Virus record (IMG/VR): IMGVR_UViG_3300034104_005052
Coordinates: 1-64,000 of that record
Strand: one strand, 5' to 3'
DNA length: 64,000 nt
From: a virus
Shown: positions 34,201 through 42,194 of the stretch, one piece after another
Layout of the letters: the number at the start of each line of letters is the position of its first letter
How positions within the stretch are numbered: the stretch's first letter is position 1
The notes under the pieces: model-generated
Database searches by the model: none
Told to the model about the DNA's origin: nothing
The model's input: the letters and a program-made list of their open reading frames with translations, nothing else
Made by a program: the position numbers and the translations under genes

Positions 34201-34911
34201 TTAGAAAAAATCAGCCACCCCCTTAAGGGTAATTGTATTTTCGTGTCCACATCCACTACACTTAAAAGACACTTCTTTCGTCAGTTGAGGCATCGTTTCA
34301 AAGAAAGAAGATATTTTCCTGAATTGACTTTGAGATAAAGACTCAATGAACTCAGTTACATCAGTCACACCAACATCTTTGGCTGTGAATGTTTGCTCTG
34401 GTGTATAAATTTTATCAACACACAACGCAACTAATGTAAACATCTTTTCGGTATCTGTCTTTTTTTCCTGCATCTTTTCGATGTCGGAATAGGTTGGACA
34501 CCTCATTTCAATAATTGTGCTATCGTTGAGATTAATCTTGCTGTTGTGTTCGGGATTAAAATCTGGATTAAGTTCAGTAAGATTTACATTTACTACATTT
34601 GAATGTTGACAGGCAGAACATTTAATTTGAGGATTCGCAGTTTCTCCAACAGACTTTGTTCGTATATTCACGAATAAATATTCAATATCAACAAGTGCTG
34701 CCTCAGTCATATTAATTTTACCAAATGTACACGCTGCTACCACATCTTGCATCGCTTTGTATATCTCTTTTTCATTTTTCGACTCTGATGCTATAAGCAG
34801 TATTTTTTCCTCTTTAACAAGAAAAGGTCTGTATGTGATTTTTTTCTTGTTGCTTGGAAGAATCAGTTCATATGTTGGTGTTGTTGCTACTAAGTTAGTC
34901 AGTGTTCCCAT
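34201..34911 (-). CDS. 26: Baseplate hub / tail chaperone protein gp26-like
   Basis: The 236-residue product belongs to the T4 gp26-type baseplate protein family. The N-terminus (TYELILPSNKKKITYRPFLVKEEKILL) is diagnostic. Two CxxC knuckles, Cys98/Cys101 (IKCSACQ) and Cys218/Cys221 (FKCSGCG), probably form one zinc ribbon. The last sense codons GAT TTT TTC TAA contain a slippery heptamer, so part of the translation may continue in the -1 frame. Whether it acts in the hub, as in the older T4 assignment, or as a tape-measure chaperone, as the frameshift suggests, cannot be decided from sequence. Confidence 0.85.
   Translation of the reverse strand: MGTLTNLVATTPTYELILPSNKKKITYRPFLVKEEKILLIASESKNEKEIYKAMQDVVAACTFGKINMTEAALVDIEYLFVNIRTKSVGETANPQIKCSACQHSNVVNVNLTELNPDFNPEHNSKINLNDSTIIEMRCPTYSDIEKMQEKKTDTEKMFTLVALCVDKIYTPEQTFTAKDVGVTDVTEFIESLSQSQFRKISSFFETMPQLTKEVSFKCSGCGHENTITLKGVADFF
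34204..34224 (-). promoter_or_regulatory. Programmed -1 frameshift signal
   Basis: On the - strand AAGGGGG (34224-34218, Shine-Dalgarno-like), 7 nt, then T TTT TTC (34210-34204) read in the gp26 frame, immediately followed by TAA. The -1 frame after the slip reads CTA ATA GCG and stays open into the 53-codon ORF. Confidence 0.7.
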
Positions 34912-34935
34912 TTTATTTAATCTCCCTATGTTTTA

Positions 34936-35916
34936 TTATAGTTGTCCTAAAAATCCTTGTCCCTGTGAGATAAAAGTAAGTGCTTGATTGAATATGTTTC
35001 TTATTTCGTCATTTGGATTTTGTCCAGGAAGACCATCAACTTTTGGTTTTATTAGTCTTCCATCAACGCCTTTAGGCACATTACTACGCTGATCATACTT
35101 TTTTCTCTCTTCTATTTTTTCAAGCATTGACTGCGTTTCTCTTCGCTGAATCTGCTCCCAATCCCTGATAGCATCTTCTGCTGTGACATTAACTAGTCCA
35201 TTTCTAACAAAATTTTCGTTACTATTAACAAAAGGTATTTCTGACGGATCTTTTAATGTCCGTGTGAATCTTCCTTGACTGTCTATGACAGGTATTCCTA
35301 TATCTTTTGCCGGAGATTCTCCTCCACGAAGAACTTCACGGTACATAAAATCCACTTTCATTTTTAGTGGTTCTATACTTTGTGTGTAGTTTAGTGATCC
35401 ATTATTGAGTACCACGCTGTAAGGGTACACTTCTGTCAACTTTATACTATTTGCCCCTAAATCTTGTCCTAAAAATTCTATCGCTTGGTCTAAACTTTGA
35501 ACAAAAGAGGGGAGTTGCATGATGTATATCGAACATGATTTGGCGTAGTCATCATAAAATCCAACTTGTTTCGTTTTTGGATCTACTATTAGATTTTGCC
35601 ACTTTTCAAACAAGTTTTTTTCAAACATGTCAGTTAACACATTAAACTCAAATGAAATACCAGATGTGTTGTTTGAATTTATTCCATATGGAATCAGTCT
35701 AGTTGGAGTTGAGATATCCATTTCATGAGTAAAAAAAGATTTTGCCGGTAATGTGACCGAACTAACCGTTAAGGCAAGTCTTTCTTTTATTTCTATCGAT
35801 GAATACCCCAAATATCTGGCCACACTAGGGGGAACATCAATCAACATGACAAACCTATTGGGCCGCATTACGCCCTTTTGTCTGATTGCACTATAGAATT
35901 TGTCTACAAAGGTCAT
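34936..35916 (-). CDS. Tail-tube-like baseplate protein (gp54-like)
   Basis: The 326-residue product has the tail-tube-fold pattern of T4 gp54/gp19: an N-terminal helix and RPNRFVMLIDVP strand, VTLPAKSF (the strand before the hairpin loop), FEFNVLTDMFEKNLFEKWQNLIVD (strand, helix with the conserved Trp), and a KMKVDFMYREV strand. The C-terminal 120 residues are a charged, partly disordered extension. Baseplate-tube initiator gp54 is the best fit by position near gp48, gp26 and the tape measure; the major tube gp19 is shorter. It starts just after the preceding gene's stop. Confidence 0.6.
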   Translation of the reverse strand: MTFVDKFYSAIRQKGVMRPNRFVMLIDVPPSVARYLGYSSIEIKERLALTVSSVTLPAKSFFTHEMDISTPTRLIPYGINSNNTSGISFEFNVLTDMFEKNLFEKWQNLIVDPKTKQVGFYDDYAKSCSIYIMQLPSFVQSLDQAIEFLGQDLGANSIKLTEVYPYSVVLNNGSLNYTQSIEPLKMKVDFMYREVLRGGESPAKDIGIPVIDSQGRFTRTLKDPSEIPFVNSNENFVRNGLVNVTAEDAIRDWEQIQRRETQSMLEKIEERKKYDQRSNVPKGVDGRLIKPKVDGLPGQNPNDEIRNIFNQALTFISQGQGFLGQL

Positions 35917-35921
35917 GGCTG

Positions 35922-36521
35922 TTACTTAGAGTATTTATTTGCCCATTTCCAAACTTGTTCACGATTTGCACCACGGAATCTTTCAATAGGCATGAATGGC
36001 ACAAATTTCCATTCGTCAGACGATATGACATTTGCTTTGGTCACCACACAGTTGAAATAGTACTTTTTTATTGCTGCTTTGAACGGCTTCATATTAGAAG
36101 CGGATTTCAAGTATGAATATGTAACTTTAAACATTGCGGGGGGATTTTTCGCATAATTAGGGTTGTTAGTCATTGTCAGAAGATTGTTTAAAAATGTTGC
36201 CCTAACCCTCGGTGCTAGGTAGTGTAAGTTTAGTCCAAGAAAATGGTTTCTCATTTTATGAATCATTATTACAAGAGGGAATTCATCCCAAAATGGTAGT
36301 TCTAATTTAGTTTTTGGGTTGTAGCCAAAAAAAATCATAGTTCCGATTCTTGGTTGATTGATACCTACACTTGCCATACTTTGGTTAAAATTTTGAGGAT
36401 TCATTTGAGTTTGAATTTTACTCAAGTTAGTAGCCAACCAATATGTTGCCGCATTAGATTGAATATCTTTTCCGGATTGATTAAATTCTTTTACGACTTT
36501 TCCGACTTCTCGTTTACTCAT
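35922..36521 (-). CDS. T4-like conserved structural/assembly protein of uncertain function
   Basis: The 199-residue product contains PRIGTMIFFGYNPKTKLELPFWDEFPLVI and LGLNLHYLAPRVRA (given here as separate conserved-looking blocks around residues 56-85 and 95-108), a combination I associate with a conserved T4-type late protein, possibly related to the DNA end protector gp2, but I am not sure. The rest is basic (KPFKAAIKKYY, WKWANKYSK), fitting contact with DNA. It lies directly downstream of gp4, overlapping it by 8 nt, in the late - strand tail/head-completion unit. Confidence 0.5.
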   Translation of the reverse strand: MSKREVGKVVKEFNQSGKDIQSNAATYWLATNLSKIQTQMNPQNFNQSMASVGINQPRIGTMIFFGYNPKTKLELPFWDEFPLVIMIHKMRNHFLGLNLHYLAPRVRATFLNNLLTMTNNPNYAKNPPAMFKVTYSYLKSASNMKPFKAAIKKYYFNCVVTKANVISSDEWKFVPFMPIERFRGANREQVWKWANKYSK

Positions 36522-36990
36522 TACTGGTTCCGTTCTTTGTGAATAAATTGTCCTCAGTCAGAATTTTAAACTCCCACCCTTTATCCTCACAAATTTTTCT
36601 AGCAGCGTTCCATTTTGCAGAATTAATCATCCAATTTTTCATTTCTGTTAGTTTTGACTTGGACACTTTTTTTGACTTGGGCGGATTTGGTTTTTTAGTT
36701 TGTGATTTGGGCTTAATTTCTATGAGGTATACTCGTTTATTTCCATCTTTCGACAAAACCTTTATCCAAAAATCAACAAAGTATCTGTGAACTTTTCCAT
36801 CTATTGGTGAGGTATAGGGAATAATAACTTCCTCCGAAGACCATTCCAGCACCGATGAGTTTTCGTCACAAAACAACATGAACTTTCTTTCCCAAAGTGA
36901 ACGATAAAAACAGTTGTTGGGGTCTCCTTTGTATTTTTGTGGGTTTTTTGGTTTGTAGCACCCCTTATAACTTGCGTTTGATCTACGGAT
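36514..36990 (-). CDS. 4: Head completion protein gp4, apparent AUC start
   Basis: The product (158 aa from ATC 36990) matches T4 gp4 (150 aa): YKGCYKPKNPQKYKGDP, FYRSLWERKFM, LEWSSEEVIIPY, HRYFVDFWIKV and YLIEIKPKSQ follow the same order as in T4, with a PD-(D/E)XK-like Asp...Glu-x-Lys core. The only in-frame ATG (36879) would remove the conserved first 37 residues. Upstream of it the frame is open to a stop at 37018, with no ATG, GTG or TTG. A perfect AAGGAGG lies 5 nt before ATC CGT AGA, so AUC is the likely initiator. A late promoter motif precedes it. Confidence 0.8.
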   Translation of the reverse strand: MRRSNASYKGCYKPKNPQKYKGDPNNCFYRSLWERKFMLFCDENSSVLEWSSEEVIIPYTSPIDGKVHRYFVDFWIKVLSKDGNKRVYLIEIKPKSQTKKPNPPKSKKVSKSKLTEMKNWMINSAKWNAARKICEDKGWEFKILTEDNLFTKNGTSNE

Positions 36991-37002
36991 TTTTACCTCC
37001 TT
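36988..37002 (-). promoter_or_regulatory. Shine-Dalgarno AAGGAGG before AUC start of gp4
   Basis: On the - strand AAGGAGG (37002-36996), spacer TAAAA, then ATC (36990-36988). This is the strongest ribosome site in the neighbourhood and has no AUG, GUG or UUG behind it. Confidence 0.75.
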
Positions 37003-37014
37003 ATAACTTGAGTT

Positions 37015-37021
37015 TATTTAG
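37015..37021 (-). promoter_or_regulatory. Putative late promoter CTAAATA for the gp4 to tape-measure unit
   Basis: CTAAATA on the - strand, 24 nt before the gp4 AUC codon. It is divergent from the motif at 37033-37039, 11 nt away. Confidence 0.6.
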
Positions 37022-37032
37022 GTAGTTTTCGT

Positions 37033-37039
37033 CTAAATA
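37033..37039 (+). promoter_or_regulatory. Putative late promoter CTAAATA for the baseplate operon
   Basis: CTAAATA on the + strand, 5 nt before the gp48 ATG (37045); no Shine-Dalgarno sequence fits in between. Head-to-head with the motif at 37015-37021. Confidence 0.6.
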
Positions 37040-37044
37040 CAATT

Positions 37045-38226
37045 ATGAATCAGTATCCATTTGACCCACTTAATCCATGGTATGACAGCGATCTGCAACC
37101 GGTGCCCAAGCCTCCGAAGCCGAATCCAGCATGGCCCTGGGGCGAAGACGAATATGAAAATGCTTTCTCAGATTCAGGGGACACAAGCACAATTAGATCA
37201 CCACCGCTGTATTATCCTGATGATCTTGGTCAGACCGATGATCTTCAATATATGATGCGGTTTACCATTTATGATACCGGCGGAATTGAGTTGAGAAGAC
37301 ATAGACAGAAGTTCACAGAAAATCAAAATGAATTGACTAGGATGTTTCAATCTAGAGAGCAAAGTGAAAGGGAAGATCCAAATGCGAGCATATCCCTTGC
37401 CCAACTTGTGAAACTTGCTAAAGTATCATTTGATACAACAGTAGATAATGTTTTAAACGCTTTTGGTGGCGACAGTTCGGGGTTTAATGTGAGCGGAGCG
37501 GCAAAAGGCAGGGATTCTTTTGTTGAGGAGGCATCGGGATTTGCTAAACTAACTGAGGAAGTTCAGAGCATATATCTTTACATTCCTGGACAAATAAATG
37601 TGTCTTACAAATTTGATTATGAAGATGCTGACCTAACTTCGTTAGATATATTAAGAGGACTTAGAAGTCTTACTGAAACTCAAACTAGTACTTCGGCTGA
37701 AGTTCAAGCAGAACTGGCTAAAACTGTTGGAATGGCCGCTTTGAAAGTTGCAGATGAAACTATAGAACTTGTTGGTGGGCAAGAGATATTTGCGAACAAT
37801 CAGGCTGCGGCAACAAGGGAGATTAGAAATCCTTTTGTTGTGCATTTGTTCAAAGGAGTCGGAAGAAGAACATTTAGATTTGAGTTTGATTTTTTCCCAA
37901 GATCACAAACCGAAGCAGTTATTATTGAAAGAATAGTAAATACATTCAAGTTGTACGCACACCCAAATAGATCTAAGGGTGGGAGATTTCTCGATTTCCC
38001 CGCTGAGTTTCAGATCGAATTCTTATACAAAAATGCTGAAGTTATTCGTATGCCTAAGATAATGAAATGTGCTTTGACTTCGATAAGCACCGACTATGGT
38101 GAAAAAACATTTACATCTACAATTGTTGATTCAGAGGGTAAAGTGTCTCCCACAAAAATCAAACTCAATTTAGAATTCAGCGAACTTGAACTTTTAACAA
38201 GAGAACGAATAGCAAGAGGAGCATAA
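37045..38226 (+). CDS. 48: Baseplate tail-tube cap protein gp48
   Basis: The 393-residue product resembles gp48, which caps the baseplate hub and starts the tail tube with gp54. The first 60 residues are proline-rich and probably unfolded. The tail-tube-like core contains IYLYIPGQINVSYKFDYED and the most conserved stretch RTFRFEFDFFPRSQTEA ... IVNTFKLYAHP, followed by FQIEFLYKN and a final strand-rich region. It is the first gene of the long + strand baseplate operon and lies opposite gp4. The next gene starts 2 nt after its stop. Confidence 0.85.
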   Translation: MNQYPFDPLNPWYDSDLQPVPKPPKPNPAWPWGEDEYENAFSDSGDTSTIRSPPLYYPDDLGQTDDLQYMMRFTIYDTGGIELRRHRQKFTENQNELTRMFQSREQSEREDPNASISLAQLVKLAKVSFDTTVDNVLNAFGGDSSGFNVSGAAKGRDSFVEEASGFAKLTEEVQSIYLYIPGQINVSYKFDYEDADLTSLDILRGLRSLTETQTSTSAEVQAELAKTVGMAALKVADETIELVGGQEIFANNQAAATREIRNPFVVHLFKGVGRRTFRFEFDFFPRSQTEAVIIERIVNTFKLYAHPNRSKGGRFLDFPAEFQIEFLYKNAEVIRMPKIMKCALTSISTDYGEKTFTSTIVDSEGKVSPTKIKLNLEFSELELLTRERIARGA

Positions 38227-38228
38227 TC

Positions 38229-39134
38229 GTGGCATATTTTGGCAACTTTCCAAATCTAGCCTACCCGATAGTCATCGATGGTAAGACTGTTCGTATTAAT
38301 GCAAAGAACATTACCGTAAGAGCAAAGTTTCTAGACTATGTGAAAACATCACAGGTATCCTATCGTGATTACACTATAAAAGATGGTGATCGTCCTGATA
38401 CACTTTCTTATCGTTTATATGGAAGATCGGATTTACATTGGGTTATATTGATCTTCAATGAAATACTGAATCCCTTTTTTGATTGGCCTTTAACATCCGG
38501 TGACTTGAACCGAATGATTAAAAACAATTACAAAGGAAAAGCGATATTCATCAACTCAAAGGTAGCAAAATTCGGAAATAGGTTTGGAATTCTGGAAGCA
38601 GCAAATGAACAATTATGGTATGAGGTCGGACAGAGAGTAACACAAACTAGAGGCTCGTCTATTGTACACGGAACTGTAAAAAGTTGGGATCCTAATTTAT
38701 ACAAAATTGTTTTGGACTCTGATACTATAACTGGATCCTTTTCTATAACTCCAAATATCACAAATTTTAACTCCGAAATTTTGGATTTAACTCACAATAG
38801 AACTGATGGTCTAAGCATATATGCTTCTGTTGGAAAAGTAGTCGAAGATAATATTTACTCTGTGCATCATTTTGTTGACACAAACACAGGTGATATTGTT
38901 GATCATCATGCACTCATATCCACTTCAGATGGGAGTATTGTAAATTCTAGCATCATGGACAGATATGCAGTTTATGGGAACGAAGTTATACCGTTGGCGA
39001 ATAGAAACATCGTTTCGGTGTCGAATTATCAGTATGAGACAGAAAAAAATGATTCCCTTCGAAACATCAAGATAGTTCGACCTGAAATTATTGACTCTGT
39101 TATCAAAGACATGAGGAGTTTGTTAAGTGATTAA
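38229..39134 (+). CDS. 53: Baseplate wedge protein gp53
   Basis: The 301-residue product begins with GTG. The conserved gp53 block is at residues 45-85: SYRDYTIKDGDRPDTLSYRLYGRSDLHWVILIFN, given here by its key features (RPDTLSYRLYG, LHWVILIFNEILNPFFDWP), a LysM-like segment that links wedges in the baseplate. Beyond residue 110 the protein is beta-rich and less familiar; T4 gp53 is shorter (196 aa), so there is a C-terminal extension. It overlaps the next gene by 8 nt. Confidence 0.88.
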   Translation: MAYFGNFPNLAYPIVIDGKTVRINAKNITVRAKFLDYVKTSQVSYRDYTIKDGDRPDTLSYRLYGRSDLHWVILIFNEILNPFFDWPLTSGDLNRMIKNNYKGKAIFINSKVAKFGNRFGILEAANEQLWYEVGQRVTQTRGSSIVHGTVKSWDPNLYKIVLDSDTITGSFSITPNITNFNSEILDLTHNRTDGLSIYASVGKVVEDNIYSVHHFVDTNTGDIVDHHALISTSDGSIVNSSIMDRYAVYGNEVIPLANRNIVSVSNYQYETEKNDSLRNIKIVRPEIIDSVIKDMRSLLSD

Positions 39135-40440
39135 ATCAACTGATAAATTTTACACGGCAGGAGATGTTGTAGTTGATGAAATTCGTCTTGTGTCTTACTC
39201 AGGACTTGAAGTCGATTTGAGAAAGATTGTTGGAGACTTTTCAATCACAGAAGACATGTTTTCAAACTCTCTATCAGGATCACTAGTGATAGCCGATTCG
39301 ATGAATTTGGTTAAAAACCTCCCAATAATAGGTGATGAAGACTTGTATATTTCTTTCTACACTCCTGGCGTAGACAGCAAACCAAGAAAAGTTCGATTCA
39401 AAATCTATAAAGTCTCATCATATATTCGTGGACAGGGGGCTGCAAATGTACTCATTCGTGTTGAGTTTATGTGTCCCGCATTAGTATTATCGAACAGGAC
39501 TAGGCTGCGTAAAGTTTTTAGAAATCTCCCCGTGAACGAAATGGTTAAAACTATTTACTCTGAGATGCGAGATAAGGAAAAACAAAGGAATTTAGATCTT
39601 CCCGAACTTTTAACAGACGAAACATTCGGATCAACTACAGTTTTGATTCCAAATTGGTCTCCTTTTTATACCATAAATTGGCTTGCAAATAGAGGAGTAT
39701 CAGAGTCGAATACGCAAATTGCGGACTATGTTTTTTATCAAGATCTTGATAAGTATAACTTTGTTCCCATTTCCAAACTGAAAAAATTAAGTCCCATTTG
39801 CACATATAAAAACGCACCTGGTGGATTTAGGTCGGCTAGTGGTGATCGGATGTTGGAGTCGGAACTTCGTAATATTATAGACTACTCTGTACGAGATTTA
39901 GGAGATAAAGTTGATGAGACAACTATGGGAGTTTATGCATCAAATATGCTTGTACATGAAGTAAACACAAAATCATACTTCATGTACAATTACACTTATA
40001 AAGATGCCTTTGACAACGCTCCTAGTTTAAATAAAGGTAGAATGTTGCCATATTACAGTCCAATTCAAAAATCATTTGATGCTCATGTTAAGTATTATGA
40101 TAAGTCTTATTTTCAGTTCAGTAATCATGAAGACGCATCTGGAATTGATAGATTTTTGAACAGACAATCTCAGATGCATCAGATGAATTCTATGACCATG
40201 GTTTTAAATGTATATGGGGATACAACTATAAGAGTGGGTAATGTAATCAGACTTGAGTTTTTTACGCAAGAATATAGTAAATACAGAGATGATTTTTTGG
40301 ATGAATATTTGACTGCTAATTATATGATTACTGCAATAGTACATAATGTAACAGATGGGGTTCATACTATGAAAATGACTGTCGCAAGAGACAGTTATGG
40401 TAGTGAATTACCGGATATTAAAGAGAAAGTTATAAGATGA
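39127..40440 (+). CDS. 27: Baseplate hub protein gp27-like
   Basis: The 437-residue product begins with GTG overlapping the gp53 end; no in-frame ATG occurs until residue 44, after conserved-looking sequence. It has the layout of gp27/gpD-type hub proteins: strand-rich domain 1 (FSITEDMFSNSLSGSLVIADS), LYISFYTPG, a second domain with LIPNWSPFYTINWLANR (the helix after the proline pair as in T4 PWTSTFENYLSYV), and a final barrel ending YMITAIVHNVTDGVHTMKM. It is followed by gp5, its partner in the cell-puncturing device, with a 4 nt overlap. Confidence 0.8.
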   Translation: MIKSTDKFYTAGDVVVDEIRLVSYSGLEVDLRKIVGDFSITEDMFSNSLSGSLVIADSMNLVKNLPIIGDEDLYISFYTPGVDSKPRKVRFKIYKVSSYIRGQGAANVLIRVEFMCPALVLSNRTRLRKVFRNLPVNEMVKTIYSEMRDKEKQRNLDLPELLTDETFGSTTVLIPNWSPFYTINWLANRGVSESNTQIADYVFYQDLDKYNFVPISKLKKLSPICTYKNAPGGFRSASGDRMLESELRNIIDYSVRDLGDKVDETTMGVYASNMLVHEVNTKSYFMYNYTYKDAFDNAPSLNKGRMLPYYSPIQKSFDAHVKYYDKSYFQFSNHEDASGIDRFLNRQSQMHQMNSMTMVLNVYGDTTIRVGNVIRLEFFTQEYSKYRDDFLDEYLTANYMITAIVHNVTDGVHTMKMTVARDSYGSELPDIKEKVIR

Positions 40441-41606
40441 GATTAAGACCCGATTTCATAGGACTGAATGGATTTCTTTGGTGGCATGGTGTTGTCGAGG
40501 ACATAGAAGATCCCGAAAAAATGGGCAGACTTCGTGTTAGAGTGTTAGGTTGGCACACCGATGACAAGACATCTGTTGGAATCCCAACAGAGGATCTTCC
40601 GTGGGCGACAGTGCTTATGCCTATCACCACATCTTCTATGACAGGATTAGGAAGATCACCAACAGGAATTCTACCGGGATCTTGGGTAATCGGGTTTTTC
40701 TTGGACGGAGAAGCAGCACAGCAACCATTTGTGCTTGGTTCTTATGGTGGAATTCAGAAACCCGATATTGCTCTAGGTTTAACAGCAGTTGCTGGACTTG
40801 ATCAAGTTCCATACAACGATTTCAAAATTAAACCCAAATCACTTCAAAATAGAATCATGAATAATAAAGTGGGATTTAGAGATCCATCAGGATTTTACCC
40901 AATAGAAGGGAGAATGGGAGAACCAGACACAAATCGTCTTGTAAGAAACGAGAACATAGATTGGACGGTCGTTAAAAAAAAGAGAGATGAGGTATTGGAT
41001 TGTGATACTGCTCTTTATGGATATTGGCAGGAACCATACACCCCATATGCGGCCAAGTATCCATATAATCATGTCGTAGAATCTCAGTCCGGTCACATTT
41101 TCGAAGTGGATGATACAACGGGTGCCGAAAGAATTCACACATATCATAGATCGGGAACATTCGATGAGATCCATCCAAATGGCAGTCAAGTTCATAAAGT
41201 TGTTGGGAATGAATGGAACATTACTTTAAATGATAGACTTATTTTAGTTCGTGGTAATGCATCATGGAACACAGATAGGTTGATGAAGATTCGTGTTGGT
41301 AAAGATCTAGGTAAAAACGGGCATTTTGAGATTGAAGTCGAGGGGGATATGAGAGTCCTTGTTAAAGGCAACACCATCATGGAAACTCAAGGTAACTTCC
41401 TCCACAAGGTCAAAGGCAAATACACAACATCAAGCGAAGGGAATATGTTGTTCGTTGCTCCAAGAATAGATTTAAATCCAAATGGATCATCAGCGCAAAA
41501 AATACAAACTTTTCTGACTAAACTGAGAGGAACTATTAGGAAAGTAGTTCGTGATACTATTGATGTTGTTAGGTTTAACGGAGCCATGAATAGGCGTAGG
41601 AATTAA
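40437..41606 (+). CDS. 5: Baseplate central spike gp5, without lysozyme domain
   Basis: The 389-residue product has an N-terminal OB-fold (FLWWHGVVEDIEDPEKMGRLRVRV, then DLPWATVLMP and PGSWVIGFFLDG) typical of gp5/VgrG. The C-terminal part (residues about 220-370) is the triple-stranded beta-helix region, with GHIFEVDDTTGAERI, GTFDEIHPNGSQ and repeated short strands (VEGDMRVLVKGN, VKGKYTTSSEGN). The T4 lysozyme insert between the two is absent; the linker of about 90 residues has no catalytic Glu motif. This matches cyanophage-type gp5. It is followed by a gene 1 nt later. Confidence 0.88.
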   Translation: MRLRPDFIGLNGFLWWHGVVEDIEDPEKMGRLRVRVLGWHTDDKTSVGIPTEDLPWATVLMPITTSSMTGLGRSPTGILPGSWVIGFFLDGEAAQQPFVLGSYGGIQKPDIALGLTAVAGLDQVPYNDFKIKPKSLQNRIMNNKVGFRDPSGFYPIEGRMGEPDTNRLVRNENIDWTVVKKKRDEVLDCDTALYGYWQEPYTPYAAKYPYNHVVESQSGHIFEVDDTTGAERIHTYHRSGTFDEIHPNGSQVHKVVGNEWNITLNDRLILVRGNASWNTDRLMKIRVGKDLGKNGHFEIEVEGDMRVLVKGNTIMETQGNFLHKVKGKYTTSSEGNMLFVAPRIDLNPNGSSAQKIQTFLTKLRGTIRKVVRDTIDVVRFNGAMNRRRN

Positions 41607-41607
41607 T

Positions 41608-42192
41608 ATGCTAGGACCAAGACCATTTAAAAGACTTCTTCCTAAATCAAAAGACACGAAACCTCCTGTCTTAAGCGTTGATAATATATCAGCAGAATTT
41701 TTTGGTCTTGGTGAGTCGCCTACACTAGATCTACCATCTACTTTAGACCAATCTTTAGTGAATGAGCAATTACTCGACAATCCGTCTTTGGTGATTGAAA
41801 ACACCGTATCTATATTTCCGAATAATGAATTTTTGAGTGATGTTGCTGTGGGCATACCGATACCGAATCAGACTGATAGTAGTGCATTTGGTGGTGGTAT
41901 TGGCACACAAAATTCAGAACAGCGACAGACATTTAATCAGACCTCATTAGATCGTCAAGAGAGTGTAGTTCTTATGCAAAACACTCTTTTATCGCCGCTT
42001 GTAGTTACGGGAAATATAGTATTTCAGGAACTTGGAACTAAGTTGAAATATTCAAAGGAACAGTCTAACAAGTTGAACGAAATACTTTCCACACAATTTC
42101 AATTGTTAAATTTAGATACTCAGGTCGTAGTTGATCCTCCAACATTTTTGTCTCCAGATCCACCATTTGTTTTAGATGGGGGTGAATTCTAA
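41608..42192 (+). CDS. Hypothetical protein in the baseplate operon
   Basis: The 194-residue product is not recognised. It is acidic, rich in Leu, Pro, Ser and Asn, and looks largely extended in its first 120 residues, followed by a helical stretch (LVVTGNIVFQELGTKLKYSKEQSNKLNEIL, given by position about 128-157). The end is proline-rich (PPTFLSPDPPF). Its place between gp5 and the spike-tip gene suggests a spike or hub accessory role, which is only an inference. Confidence 0.55.
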   Translation: MLGPRPFKRLLPKSKDTKPPVLSVDNISAEFFGLGESPTLDLPSTLDQSLVNEQLLDNPSLVIENTVSIFPNNEFLSDVAVGIPIPNQTDSSAFGGGIGTQNSEQRQTFNQTSLDRQESVVLMQNTLLSPLVVTGNIVFQELGTKLKYSKEQSNKLNEILSTQFQLLNLDTQVVVDPPTFLSPDPPFVLDGGEF

Positions 42193-42194
42193 TT

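Noticed and set aside
35932-35939. AATAAATA on the - strand before the gp54-like gene
   Set aside because: It lies within the codons at the end of the upstream gene and 15 nt before the ATG; chance is likely in AT-rich coding DNA, so it was not listed.
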